From Ophiobolus disseminans (taxonomy: Eukaryota; Ascomycota; Dothideomycetes; Pleosporales; Phaeosphaeriaceae): a stretch of DNA of 64,000 nt. The stretch's first letter is position 1. Each line of letters begins with the position of its first letter. Below are positions 31,967 through 43,023 of the stretch, one piece after another. The position numbers were made by a program, and so were the translations under genes. Below the pieces are notes generated by a model. That model did not search any database. It was given only the letters and a program-made list of their open reading frames with translations, and was not told the origin of the DNA. Location of the stretch: NCBI GenBank assembly GCA_010093685.1, contig MU006241.1, forward strand, positions 1 to 64,000, written 5' to 3'.

Positions 31967-33351
31967 ATGGACAAAAGTAGTCGCATAGTCATTGTTGGAG
32001 CTGGAGTGTTTGGTCTATCCACAGCCCTGGAATTGGCTCAACAAGGCTACACGAATATCATTATTCTCGACCGTCACGTGCCACCTGTATGAATTTATCC
32101 ATGCACCACAGCAAAGGCCAGATACTGAGTTTAATGTAGGTTCCGGATGGTTCCAGCGTCGACATCTCCCGCATCATCAGATTCGACTACGGAGATGCTA
32201 CCTATACCAAGATCGCGAAAGAAGCATACGACACGTGGTCTACTTCTCCTCTTTCCCGAGATGTCTTCTTCAAGAGCCCATTTGCGTTCCTCGCCAATAA
32301 AGATTATGGAAAGCAGTATATCAATCGATGCACGGCGCGTCTGGATGAGTTAGGTCTGCCGTGGGAAGAGCTGGCCGATACAGAAGCAACGAAAGCAGCG
32401 TTTCCACTACTCTATAGCACTTTACCCAAAATGAAGTTATCCGGGTACTGTAATCGAAATGCGGGGTGGGCGGACGCACAAAAAGCAATCACCGTCGTTC
32501 GTGATCAATGTACCGAACATGGCGTTTCATTCCTCAGTGGTAGTCGAGGTACCGTAACCGGATTTGCGAGTTCCAAGGACGGCAGTATAATAGCTGCAAA
32601 GACAGTCAGCGGTCATGATGTGTCTGGAGATCACTTCATCCTGGCTGCCGGGGCTTGGTCGTCCAAGCTCGTCTCGATGCACAACTCGACCATCGCGACC
32701 GGGCAAGTGCTTGGGTACATCAAATTGACGCCATCGGAGGTCAGTGATCTCAAGGACCTCCCCATTTACATTAACTTCGACTCAGGCTGGTTTTGTTTCC
32801 CACCGCACGAGGAAACAGGCTTGCTCAAGGTCGCAGTGCACGGCTGGGGCTACACGCGAACAGACAATAAGCAAGGCGGACTCTCCGCACCGCCAACCGC
32901 GCCTCGACACTGCCGTGCAAATTTCGTACCTGAAGATGGCGTTGCGCGACTGCGGGCAGGTTTGAAAGAGATCTTACCCGCGCTTGAGGATCGAGAATTT
33001 GAACGCACTGCCATCTGCTGGTACCACGACACACCTTCCGGCGATTTCATTCTCGACCATCACCCTGAGCATCCAAACCTCTTTCTCGCCACGGGCGGAA
33101 GTGGCCAGTAAGTCACCCTCCATGCTGCTTGATCTGCACATTACTCATAACGGTATAGCGGATTTAAGTTCTTACCTGTGTTGGGCAAGTACACAGTCCG
33201 GGCCTTGATGAAGTCCTTGCCCAAGGAGTTAGCTCTTAAGTGGAGGTTTAGGACGGAATATAAGGGTGTGGATGATGTGTTTAAGGGAGATGGGAGTCGA
33301 GGTGGGCCGGAACGGCGCGAATTAACCGTACAAGAGAAGGCACGTCTGTAG
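31967..33351 (+). CDS. FAD-dependent amine oxidase (sarcosine / fructosyl-amine oxidase-like)
   Basis: Three exons (31967-32085 approx., then about 32137-33109 and about 33158-33351) give about 430 residues. The N-terminus carries the dinucleotide-binding motif IVIVGAGVFGLSTALELA. Then come SSVDISRIIRFDYGD, GWADAQKAITVV, HFILAAGAWSS, NFDSGWFCFPP and ICWYHDTPSGDFILDHHP, and the C-terminal flavin site ATGGSGHGFKFLPVLGK. This is the layout of monomeric sarcosine oxidase, L-pipecolate oxidase and fructosyl amino acid oxidase. Such enzymes oxidise secondary amines, releasing H2O2. In this cluster it could remove an N-methyl group after the Rieske step (inference). Confidence 0.87.
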
Positions 33352-33664
33352 ATGTCATTTTTCCGCGACTTTCATGCGATAATTTTCTTTAAATGAATGT
33401 TCCTCTGGTGAATGAGAGGCACCGCAGGATAGTTTTGGGTTCAAGATGGAGCGTACTCGTAACCTAGTGCTTAACCGGTAAATAGGCTCAAGTAACGCTA
33501 GGACCATACCTAGGTAGATGTTCATACATGGATGGGTACCTCTTTCCAAAAATTGTAGGTTTATTTCATTGATATGTATCTTAGCTCAGACTGTGAACGG
33601 AACGATAGCTAAGCATATGTTTACATTGGTGCCTAACTGTCCATGCTGCGCAGCGCTTTCGTAT
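33352..33664. other. Intergenic, convergent 3' flanks
   Basis: AT-richer spacer between the FAD oxidase and the ankyrin gene; nothing recognised. Confidence 0.5.
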
Positions 33665-35323
33665 CTAGTATGATTCGAGCATTTGACCAACAATCAGCAG
33701 GTTTTGGATGGAGGAAACAGAAGAGTGATCCTCTCTCAAAGCTCCCGTGAATCCTTCCTTGCCATACCTTTCAACGTCGAACACAAAGTCTTCGCGCCTT
33801 ACATTTTCTCTTTTACGTGCCCCGCCAGCTTCCGTCAGAAGTTTGATCACTCCGTCAAGCCTGCCTAGCATACGCATGTTTTCTCCAGACGTGTGTCTAG
33901 TATCACTTTGCATCTCCTTGATCTTGCGTTCCCTCGCAACTAAAGCTGTATCTAGCGGTGTTTCATACCACGAGACCTTCAGATTTCGGCCTCCGTCGCA
34001 TCTTTTCTGGTAAAAGTACTCTAGAGCGTTCACAGGAGCACGGTTGGAGAGGAGCGAAAGAACGCAGCGCGGCATACCCGTGCGAGCGAACTCATGCAGG
34101 AGCGTACGTCCATTGATGTCACCTTTGTCTATGACGCGTTGTCTCTTGATAGTGTCAGCACAGGAGTATATGTGCTTGTCTAGCATTGCATTTATGGTTT
34201 GGTCCGCCTCGTCGTTGGTAGATTCGGCGCTCCTAGGCAAACTGCACCAAATGCTGCGATCCGACCTAGATTTGTTGCCACCCTGCAATAATCTAGTGTC
34301 TATGTCTGCACCGTTGCTGAGAAGGAAGTCGACGGTCTCGATCCAGCGAAAATGAGCTATGAGGGAGAGAGCTGTTTCTCCAGACTTGTCAACATGGTTG
34401 ACATCGGCGCCATTTGAAACTAACACGGGGATTATCTCTGAGGATGCTTTCCTGCTCTCCGAAACACACATGAGAGCAGTCCGACCTCGATCGTTTATAG
34501 CGTTGACGTTGGCTCCAGCTGCCAGCAAAACTTCAACAACTTGTACTGATTTACCCAGTGCTGCCTACATGAGCGGTGTGTAACAAGGAAGTGCCCATGC
34601 AGTATCAGTAGATGTAGAGGTTGTGGATGCAGGAGTAGTCAAAAGCTCCAAATCGCCTCCAAGTTCCAGAATGGCATTAACCGCCCGCTTCAGCCCATTG
34701 CATTCATTGGACGAGGCACCGCGAAGAATGAAGTCGTCGAAGGCGTTTCCAGTCCGAGTTCGACGTCTAGGATGAGTGCTCAGCCGATGAATGACACTCA
34801 GACCCTCTTCGTCGACGTCGTTGACATCGACTGTTGTTTTCCGCCGAAGAAGAAGTTCAAAGATGAATGGATCATGGGCCATGGCTGCATAATCCAGGGG
34901 CGATAGACCCTTTACACTCCGGTCCGATATAGAGTATACCTCCATATTTGGGCCACCAAACTTGTCCAGTAGCCTAATTCGATCATCGAACACGTAAATA
35001 TCGTAGCCATCACGTGCCAGCACATCGACTCCGTGTTCTACCAAAGACTCGATGACTGTGTGTGAACCTGTGGTCACTGCCCAGTGCAGCGGTGTCCCCG
35101 GGGGCAGTAGAAACGGATAGTGCGGAAAGGGCGTGACATCTCTCGTCATGGAATCAAGTTTTGCTCCAGCCGCAATCAGCGATGAGATCGCTTGAACCTG
35201 TTGACCGTCATCGAAAGCGAAAGCCCGGTGTAGGCAGTCGATATCCCACTCTGTGCAGGTTGGAATAACGCTAGCTCCATGGGCTAATAAAAGCTGTGAA
35301 GTAAGCCGCTTGCCTTCGACCAT
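33665..35323 (-). pseudogene. Ankyrin-repeat protein gene with one in-frame TAG
   Basis: One frame of 552 codons is interrupted only by TAG at 34567-34565, between CYTPLM and AALGKSV. Both sides are ankyrin repeats in register: GTPLHWAVTTGSHTVIESLV, SPLDYAAMAHDPFIFELLL, then LLAAGANVNAINDRGRTALM, LVSNGADVNHVDKSGETAL, FLLSNGADIDTR and GRTLLHEFARTG. In related repeats the codon at the stop is often Gln or Glu, so CAG-to-TAG is the simplest reading. The N-terminus may have another exon, since a GTAAGC donor lies upstream near 35345. The target of the repeats is unknown. It may be a recent pseudogene, or the stop may be removed by an unseen intron. Confidence 0.7.
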
Positions 35324-35997
35324 GAGAAGTCATCTCGTGCTTACCGATCGATATCCGCCTACGTTAGGACGAAAGTCCGAAGGGTCTAGCGTGGCATCAT
35401 CGTGAGGCGGATCAGACTTGCCAAGTTTAGCTCACCGGCATATGCAACGACGTGATTTCACTCACTGCCTCCTTTGAAGTTTGGTGCGTAGCCATCCGGC
35501 TTACTACGAGGCTTTTTTAGACGGTAGTAGCGTGGTCGAATTCTGTGCCCATTAAAACGCTTTCGGGATAGCAATGTCTAGCGACGAAATGGACGTCGTA
35601 CTGGGGACATATGAATCCTTCGATGTGCAAGGCTCTCACAGCCGTACGTACGTGGTGTATCCTGATTGGCTTCTGTTGCACGCTAGTAGGGTTATCCCTA
35701 CGCTCTCTCTTTCTGCACATATATATAGCTTCCCTCGTTCATAGCTATACAATCAACTCAGTCCTTCATGCTTCTTCCATATCACATACGTGAGAGCTTC
35801 AAACCAGATTGGCTGCATACCACCGGCCTTGAGACCCTACAAGGTAACAGCGATAAGCACATATGCGCGATGTGGAAGAGACCCCGTGATAGTAGATGTT
35901 GAAATTTGGAAACATTGAAAGACACAGACCGGTTCTGCGTACTAAATAGTAAGATGCGAGCCGCGTTGAAAGTAGGAAAAAAGCGCAAGGCTGTGAG
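35324..35997. other. Intergenic promoter region
   Basis: Holds a TATA-rich stretch (ATATATATAGC near 35721-35731) upstream of the DUF6594 gene. No gene was recognised. Confidence 0.45.
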
Positions 35998-37108
35998 ATG
36001 TCAAGCACAGGTATGCAGTCAAACGGCTGTCGAAGTGAGTACCTTTAGCGCAGAAAAAGAGATCGCCTTTGACAATGCTTAAGAGATCGAAGACTATCGC
36101 TCTGGCTACCCCCAATATACCGCTCTTCTTAGTTCGCACCCAGCCTTCCAGAACGTGCGACGCTTCACCAGAATACGAATGCGACTACTGCTCCTGAAGC
36201 AAGACGAGATAACAATGCTAGAAGAATCCTTAGACAAGATCGACTCGCAAGAAGACCGAGCACTCTTTCTAGGCTCCGCGCGGCGAGACGCTAACACCTC
36301 GCGCAAAGACGTGATCGAAAAGTTGACAAAAGCACTCCCCGAATATGGTACTTAGTCCGGCAAGTAATTGCGAGAATTTTACACTGACCGAGTCGGCGTT
36401 TGAAGACGTCCTACTGGAGCAGAATCAACGAGCACTGATGCTCCCACGAGCGCAGTCACGAGATGTAAAAAATCTCCAGAAATGGGTCAAGGGAACTGCA
36501 AGCATCTCTCGGCGCGAATTTGCATATCTCGAGCAAGGAGAAGATGTAGTGAACCTCACTGGAGCGTCTGACAGTGCTCTTGCGCTGATAGAAGATACTG
36601 TGGGAGATGCCATCTTCTTCATTGGACGATGTTTCCGAAGGGTATGTTGGTTGTTCCTACCGTGAATTTATGGCTACAAAACAGCTATTAGTGTATTGCT
36701 CTGGGTTGACATGGTGTCTCAGATTTTCCCCGCAGCTTGTACAAAGCGCAAACACGCACTGACAGCATAAGAGCACATCTCGCTCCTGAGCCCAGCCATG
36801 TATGTTGTGAGCCGTGCTCTGACGACATGGCTCGCTACCTTGGCATTGATGGTGCCTGTCATCGTCCTGAGTAATATCACAAGCTCCTCTGGTCGGCTTA
36901 TCACGATCGCAGTTTCTGCTGGGTTGGTTTTAACCTCGGTGTCGCTGTTCACACGAGCCAGAACCGTGGAGATATTCACAGCTGGTGCTAGGTACGTATG
37001 TAGAGATCGAGGTGGTGGAGGCTTGCTGACTATAAGAAAAGTTACGCTGCTGTCCTGGTAGTCTTTACTTCCGCGAACGAGAGTTCCATATACAGCCGGG
37101 CCTGCTAG
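35998..37108 (+). CDS. DUF6594-type fungal membrane protein
   Basis: Five exons (35998-36034, 36084-36347, 36406-36641, 36774-36991 and 37042-37108) keep phase throughout and give 273 residues. The family pattern is clear: DYRSGYPQYTALLSSHP near the start, then NVRRFTRIRMRLLLLKQDEI, LGSARRDANTSRK, ALPEYDVLLEQNQRALML (across the second intron) and VKNLQKWVKG. Three hydrophobic helices lie at the C-terminus (ALTTWLATLALMVPVIVLSN, LITIAVSAGLVLTSVSLFTRARTVEIF, YAAVLVVFTSA). The function of this fungus-restricted family is unknown. It is common in subtelomeric and other accessory regions. Confidence 0.8.
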
Positions 37109-37265
37109 CAGAGCGAGAATAAATGCATGCAGTTATATGTTTTATATCAAGACGTTTTGGAGGAATAGATAGTCGTGAAAAGCGCATGCCACAGAGCACG
37201 TGTCAACATCAGATATATGCTTACCGCAGCATGACAGCTTGGGTTCCGAGTGTTAAAGCGCGTAT

Positions 37266-38954
37266 TCACAGTTTCGCGCAATATGTTTGCACCGGTACAA
37301 TCCCGCCACTTCTACCGGGGAGATCCCTCGTCGCCACCTCCCTCGTCCTCGCTAAGCTTTCCAGCTCATCTAACCTATCCAGCGTCGCCTTCAAATGCTG
37401 CTCGAATCCCTCCTGGCTGCAGATGTCGCGAAAGGCATTCTGCATTGGCACGCTGTCAGCTTTAACCATTCCGTTTGCGTCGATGTGTACAACGTTGATG
37501 TGATCGAAGGGCCGAACAAAGTCAGCACGAGTGATGATTTGGCGAGCTTCGTGGAGAGGTATCTCTGGCAAGGAGAATTGGTCGGGGTCGCGCACTTCGT
37601 TTTCGCGCAGGACGAGGGCGCGAGCGAGAATAATGGCTGCGGCCTACAGTAGGTCAGTAAATGCTCAATTAGTGATGCGCTTTGTGACTTACGCAGAACT
37701 TTTGTTGCTCCTCCACGTCATCGTCCATTGTTTCTCCCAGGATCCAACACTGGTTCAAGAACCACGACTTCTCGCGCCGGTTGATTTGCCTACACGTCTC
37801 TAGCATGTCGCTCGATTTGGCGACCTGGTTTAGGAAGATGAGCCGTCCACCGACTTGGGCGAAGACTTGATCTAGAATGGTCTGCGGCACATCTTGGTTG
37901 TGAAAACGCGCACGGTATCTCTTCAATGCATCCGCGACAACGTCTTTGCGCACGTCACGAACATTCATGACAGTCATGTTGGTTGCATGCGGTATGAGCC
38001 GCTCTAGGGTCCAGTGCTCATCAGACGTGAAGACGACGGTAACGAGCTCATTGCTTGCCCAGATCTCAGCTCTTTGCTGAAGGATTTCGAGCAAGTGCCC
38101 TCCCCCTTCGTCTTCCTTGAAGAGGTGGATGTTGTTTATGATCATGAGCAGCGGCTTGTGGCGCCTCTTTCTCATCGACAAAGCCACCTTTTCGAGCTGG
38201 TTTAGGGCTCGTTCAATATCCAGTAGCGGGGTGCTATCTCGTGGACCCCGAATGCTGAACAACCCACCGATGTAGTCTTCGTGGAACTCGTAGTCGATGG
38301 CTTTGCCAAGCCGTGTTCGAAAGACCTCGAGGTCGTTGTGCGCTTCAAGCATGGCTACGCCGTCACCATTGACCCTCCTCATAGCCTCGAGCAAAAGAGC
38401 GCGCTTGCCCGTGCCTCGTTCACCGATGATGAGATGGTATCTACCCCTTGTCTTTCCGTTGACAATGTCATTAACCTCATCCTGCTCAGCTCTGGGCATC
38501 CAGTACTCCTTGTCCACAATCTCCTGCATCATGTCGGGCTCCACGCCGTATGCGATGCGGCCCATGGCGACCCGCTCTTGCGAGCTGTAGCCCGTCGCGA
38601 AAGCATTCTCGATCTTGATCCGTACGGTGCGCTTGTAGAAGAGGCTGTATGCATACCCACCGAGGCCGAGGCCAAGGAGTGATATGAGAGCTACGGTGCT
38701 GCCTTCGAGGACGCTTCGTGCGAACTTGCTTCGTTCTTGTTTATCTTCGTGTGGTGGAGGCTGGTTGTGAGATCCATTGGGTATGCCATGATTGCTCGAT
38801 GGCAGCTGGATGAAGATGGGTGACGCTCGGTTTCGAGTTGTTTGTCTCCCGAGGGGCAGTAGTACCCAACCTAAGATGTGTCAGCTTCAGCGCCAAGAAT
38901 GTCCACGGTTATAGCGCGTGTACCTCGTCGGAGTGTCTGGAAAGAGCGTGGCAT
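37266..38954 (-). CDS. Mitochondrial-type P-loop ATPase (AAA/Arch_ATPase-like)
   Basis: Three exons (38954-38924, 38870-37693, 37643-37266) give about 528 residues. The N-terminus MPRSFQTLRRGWVLLPLGRQ is Arg-rich without acids, like a mitochondrial presequence. A membrane segment follows (VALISLLGLGLGGYAYSLFY). The ATPase part has YHLIIGERGTGKRALL as Walker A and LLMIINNIHLFKED at the Walker B position, then the sensor-like VVFTSDEHW. The C-terminal third resembles a winged-helix lid. The Walker A Lys is followed by Arg instead of Ser/Thr, which normally binds Mg, so hydrolysis may be weak. The cellular role of this fungal family is not known to me. Confidence 0.75.
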
Positions 38955-39626
38955 TCGTTACGGACGTGCTACAGCTCGCAATAGCGCGCAAACCCAAGTG
39001 GCTTCGTGGACATTGTAGCTGAAATGCCGAGACATCTTACCTTTACATAAGCGTCTGTTGTGCCGTGTTTGCCGTGACACACACAACTGAACAAATCCAA
39101 AGCAAAAATCATCGAGCAAAGAACACAGCTGCTTCCAGTTCCGAAAACACCGATATCGATACCACGCGTTCGTTTCCTAGAATAGCATTTTAGAACGTGT
39201 TCATGGAAGGCCCCCTAAACTTAGTTTCTGTCCGAGCGGGGAAGATCAATATGTGGCGATATCTGCGGTGGTACGGCGGCTGTGGTGCACTTAGAATTGA
39301 ACTATAAGTCTTCCGATGCATGACTAACATGAAGCGACACGTGTTAATCATGAGACATCTATCATCTCGAACATGCGATGCAATCATCAAGTTGGGAGGA
39401 TTTAAAGGAGTTCGAAGTCTGATGTGGAACGCCTCCGACGAACATCGACCGAAGACAGCTAGTTCAGCCGATCACATGCAGGGTCCATCTAGACGCGACG
39501 CAACAATGCTTCGGATATCTTGGCCTCCGCATCCCACATGACTACCTAGCCCTTCCTCAACCCCCTCACGATGTTTACTCTCACTATGGAGCTGGCTCCT
39601 CAAGTACAACCCCATCACTTACCGAC
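38955..39626. other. Divergent promoter region, ATPase / ferroportin-like gene
   Basis: About 0.67 kb without a supported gene. No iron-regulatory consensus was identified with confidence. Confidence 0.5.
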
Positions 39627-41168
39627 ATGACGATCGAACGACTGCCATCGGCGGGCAGCTCACGTTCATCCCTGAACTCGAGCACACACCCCTCACTAAC
39701 AACACAAGCGACGAAACCTCTACTATGGCGCCTGTACCTATCGCACACCCTTTCTACGTGGAATGCGCGAACTTTTGAGTTCGGCGCAGTCATCTTCCTA
39801 GCCGCCATTTTCCCAGGCACCCTCTTCTTTGCGTCGGCGTACGCCCTCTTTCGCTCGGCAGCCGCAGCTGTCCTTGGATCCTGGATCGGAAACTACGTTG
39901 ACCGAAAAGATCGCCTTCACGTCGTCCGGCAAAGTATTGTTTGGCAGCGCCTCTCCGTTGCCGGTTCTTGCCTCATTCTCGTGGCGATGCTGAGTGGCAA
40001 CGGCGAAAGAGGATTCGTCACATATGGCCTCTTTTTCGCCAGCGTCATCCTAGCGTGCTTTGAGAAACTCGCTTTCGTTGCCAACACCGTCGCCGTGGAA
40101 AGAGATTGGATCATCGTCGTATCGGAGAGCTTAAAGGTCGATCGGCAGGAACTCAACAGCACCATGAGGAGGATCGATCTAATATGCAAGCTCATTGCGC
40201 CAGTCGGAATCGGTCTCTTAGACGGCTACTCCACCAAAATCGCCATCTGGGTCGTATTTGCGCAGAATGCAGTGAGTGTCGCGATTGAGTACTTTGCTAT
40301 TGCGCAGGTCTATACCGCGGTCCCAGAACTTGGAAAAGGAAAACAGGACGGAGTTACGGAGGTCGAGATGTCTCAGGGGGCGTTTGATGACAGAGTCGCA
40401 TCTGTTTCGCCGCCCTACGCCCTAATCGACAACATCATCGCCGCACTCCAGCCCTGGAAGACATACGTCCAGAACCCGGCGTTCCTGGCCTCTTTTGCGC
40501 TGTCGATCCTCTACCTCACGGTTCTGAGCTTTGCATCTCAAATGACAACTTATCTCCTTACACTTGGCTTCACTAGTACGCACGTATCATTGATGCGCCT
40601 CGTCGCCGTCATTCTCGAATTATCGGCGACTTGCGCTGCACCCTGGGTGATGAGCCGCGTTGGAGCTGTTCGCTCCGGCCTATGGTTCATCAACGAGCAA
40701 CTTGTTTCTATTGCGCTCGCTGTTGGTCTGTTCTTCTACTACAACGATAAGCCAATGCTTGCGGGAGCGACCCTCGTGTCCGGTGTCGCACTTTCCCGCC
40801 TCGGACTCTGGGGTTTCGATCTCAGCGTACAGTACCTGGTCCAGGACGACGCGCCAGAAACAACACGCGGATCTTTCTCGGCTATCGAAATGTCATTGCA
40901 GAACATGTTCGAGCTGCTTTCATTTGCCACAACTATGATCTTCTATCGACCGGAAGACTTCAAGATTCCGATCTACATCAGTGCTGGAGCAATTGCAACG
41001 AGCGCCGCGTGCTTTGCGGGCTTTGCAAGACAGAAGAGGGGGCATTTGCTGCACACCGGTAAATGCTTGAGGAAGATCAGAAAAGAGAAGGCGAAATATC
41101 AAGTGTTGCCGACTATCGAGGAAGAAGTCGAGATGGACGGCGCCATAGAACGTGAGCGGAGAGGATAG
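39627..41168 (+). CDS. Ferroportin-like (SLC40) transporter
   Basis: A single exon of 513 residues. It resembles the ferroportin/IREG family of metal exporters: LYLSHTLSTWNARTFEFGAV as first helix region, ALFRSAAAAVLGSWIGNYVDR, KLAFVANTVAVERDWI and RIDLICKLIAPVGIGLLDGY. There is then a cytosolic loop with Glu/Gly-rich sequence (about 225-260) and a second bundle beginning PWKTYVQNPAFLASFALSIL. About 10-12 membrane helices are visible. In animals and plants the family exports Fe2+ and related metals. In fungi the substrate and membrane are unproved. The basic C-tail (RKIRKEKAKY) is cytosolic in this model. Confidence 0.85.
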   Translation: MTIERLPSAGSSRSSLNSSTHPSLTTQATKPLLWRLYLSHTLSTWNARTFEFGAVIFLAAIFPGTLFFASAYALFRSAAAAVLGSWIGNYVDRKDRLHVVRQSIVWQRLSVAGSCLILVAMLSGNGERGFVTYGLFFASVILACFEKLAFVANTVAVERDWIIVVSESLKVDRQELNSTMRRIDLICKLIAPVGIGLLDGYSTKIAIWVVFAQNAVSVAIEYFAIAQVYTAVPELGKGKQDGVTEVEMSQGAFDDRVASVSPPYALIDNIIAALQPWKTYVQNPAFLASFALSILYLTVLSFASQMTTYLLTLGFTSTHVSLMRLVAVILELSATCAAPWVMSRVGAVRSGLWFINEQLVSIALAVGLFFYYNDKPMLAGATLVSGVALSRLGLWGFDLSVQYLVQDDAPETTRGSFSAIEMSLQNMFELLSFATTMIFYRPEDFKIPIYISAGAIATSAACFAGFARQKRGHLLHTGKCLRKIRKEKAKYQVLPTIEEEVEMDGAIERERRG

Positions 41169-41501
41169 TACTTTCATCAATGAAGCGAAAGTTCACTTAT
41201 TGCTGCTGCATTGTCAGTTCTCACCGGCCAGCAGATTGCACCCTGTATCAAATATTTGGACAAGGCTGAGACAGTTGCTGCGGATTAGTGCTGACCAATG
41301 ATCGTATTCCACCTGGGCGGCTGATTCCACTGCCTTGCCACCCGAGGCAGCCCTCACCACGAGTTCTGGGAATGAGCTCTCCCCACCTCAACGTATTGCT
41401 GTTTGTGCAATAAAAAGTACAATATCCCTCGCGGTCTCCAGTTAATCTTCCCGTAGAACTCTCCGTGCAATTGCTTTGGGGGCGGACCTGAACACATTGC
41501 C
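41169..41501. other. Upstream region of HET gene
   Basis: A 333-bp spacer, nothing recognised besides promoter-like AT-rich patches (CAATAAAAAG near 41408). Confidence 0.45.
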
Positions 41502-42908
41502 ATGGCGTTCAGCCTGCGCTCCAAGGTGGGGCAGTATCAACACGTTCCGCTGGATTACACAAAGAATCACATACGACTCGTCAGACTGAAACCTTCTCTG
41601 ACAAATGCTGATGCGATCGACTGTGAGATTGTCATTGCCGACCTTGACAAACCGCCACCGTACTCAACCCTATCATACACTTGGGGTCCACCCACGCCCA
41701 GCCACCAGATCTACATCGAAAACAAGGCTCTCAAGGCTTCGCAGAAATCGCTCAATGACCGTTCAAGGCGCAGGATTATCTTTCCAATCGGGAAGTCTCG
41801 AATGTCTTTTGGCATCCGTGATAACCTGTTCCGCTTTCTTGAAGAGTTTCGAAAACGTCGCGACAAAGAGCACTCAGACTGGTACCTTTGGATCGACCAG
41901 CTCTCTATAGATCAGACCAACCCTGCTGAGCGGAACCACCAAGTTCAGATGATGAGCAAGATATACAGCAGCTGCGAATCGGTCATCGTTTGGCTAGGCG
42001 ACGGTTCCACCAGTCACACGGCGTTCGACACCGAATACGAGGCCGCAAAGCGACATGGCGACGACAAAGCCCTAGCCGTGATCTTCCTCAACGGCTATTT
42101 CGAGCGCCTGTGGATAGTCCAAGAGTTCGTGCTGGCCCGACGCATACGCTTGCTTATAAAAGATATATGGGTCATCAAAGACCACATCGATTACACCGCG
42201 TTCATGAAGAAGGCGCAACCCCTATTGGAGCAACAGGCATCCAGCAGCGCACTCGACCTTTTCAACGCACGCGCGCTGCGATACCAACGGCCACACCGCG
42301 TACACTACGAACGGATAGAGGCGCTGATTACACGATTCGGCCGACACGGGTGTGAAGATCCCCGGGACAAGCTGTATGGCCTGTCTGGTCTCGTGAGCCC
42401 GGAACAGCGCATCGAGGTTGATTATGGAAGATCGAAGCAGCAGGTATTTATGGATATAGCTCTGTTACTATGTACAGCGTATGTGCACGATTCGGATATT
42501 GCAACCGAACAACAATCCAAAGCACAACTCGAGCTTCTAAAAGATGTCTCGCTCCAGATGGGCTTCACACAAACTCAGCAGTCAAGCCTGGAATTCCTGT
42601 TACGCATGATCTGGTACCCCGGCCGAGGCGACAAGGGCCGTCTTATCCCATGCGCCATCACGGCAATGGGTTTCGATGCAGCAGAGGAGTGCATGAGGAT
42701 CTTTGATAGGTGGTGGATCGAGATTACAGGCACAAAATTCTACGTCGAGTGTACGGATTGGGAGGCAGACAGGGTGAAGATAGTTGTGCTGGAAACGGCG
42801 TGGAAAGCGGCATCAGAAACCGTGTCTGAGGTGAAGCACTTCACGAGGAAGCCTATCACTGCTCCACGTCGGATGAGCGATGAGTACTTTATTGATTTGG
42901 ATTGCTAA
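41502..42908 (+). CDS. HET-domain protein 2
   Basis: A single exon of 468 residues. HET motifs: STLSYTWGPP (about 55-65), LWIDQLSIDQ (about 129), RNHQVQMMSKIYSSCESVIV (about 142-161), YFERLWIVQEFVLARRIRLL (about 200) and CEDPRDKLYGLSGLV (about 285). A C-terminal region shared with the HET genes at 45.4 and 47.6 kb follows: a helical segment, then IPCAI..MGF and RWWIEITGTKFYVEC. An insert (ALKASQKSLNDRSRRR, about 75-90) between strands is unique to this copy. The product probably acts as a cytosolic cell-death effector in non-self recognition. The partner locus is unknown. Confidence 0.9.
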   Translation: MAFSLRSKVGQYQHVPLDYTKNHIRLVRLKPSLTNADAIDCEIVIADLDKPPPYSTLSYTWGPPTPSHQIYIENKALKASQKSLNDRSRRRIIFPIGKSRMSFGIRDNLFRFLEEFRKRRDKEHSDWYLWIDQLSIDQTNPAERNHQVQMMSKIYSSCESVIVWLGDGSTSHTAFDTEYEAAKRHGDDKALAVIFLNGYFERLWIVQEFVLARRIRLLIKDIWVIKDHIDYTAFMKKAQPLLEQQASSSALDLFNARALRYQRPHRVHYERIEALITRFGRHGCEDPRDKLYGLSGLVSPEQRIEVDYGRSKQQVFMDIALLLCTAYVHDSDIATEQQSKAQLELLKDVSLQMGFTQTQQSSLEFLLRMIWYPGRGDKGRLIPCAITAMGFDAAEECMRIFDRWWIEITGTKFYVECTDWEADRVKIVVLETAWKAASETVSEVKHFTRKPITAPRRMSDEYFIDLDC

Positions 42909-43023
42909 GCTCAGCTAAAATAGTGTTTAGTTCATACTCGCATAAAATGCGCCAATTAGCTTGCTCCTAGACCTTAAAAATGCTCGTCGCTTGTAACGGT
43001 CACTGCTCTTTATATTGCTTTTT

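Noticed and set aside
21035..33351. Secondary-metabolite (PKS/NRPS/terpene) cluster
   Set aside because: No backbone enzyme is present in the window. The enzymes fit catabolism better.
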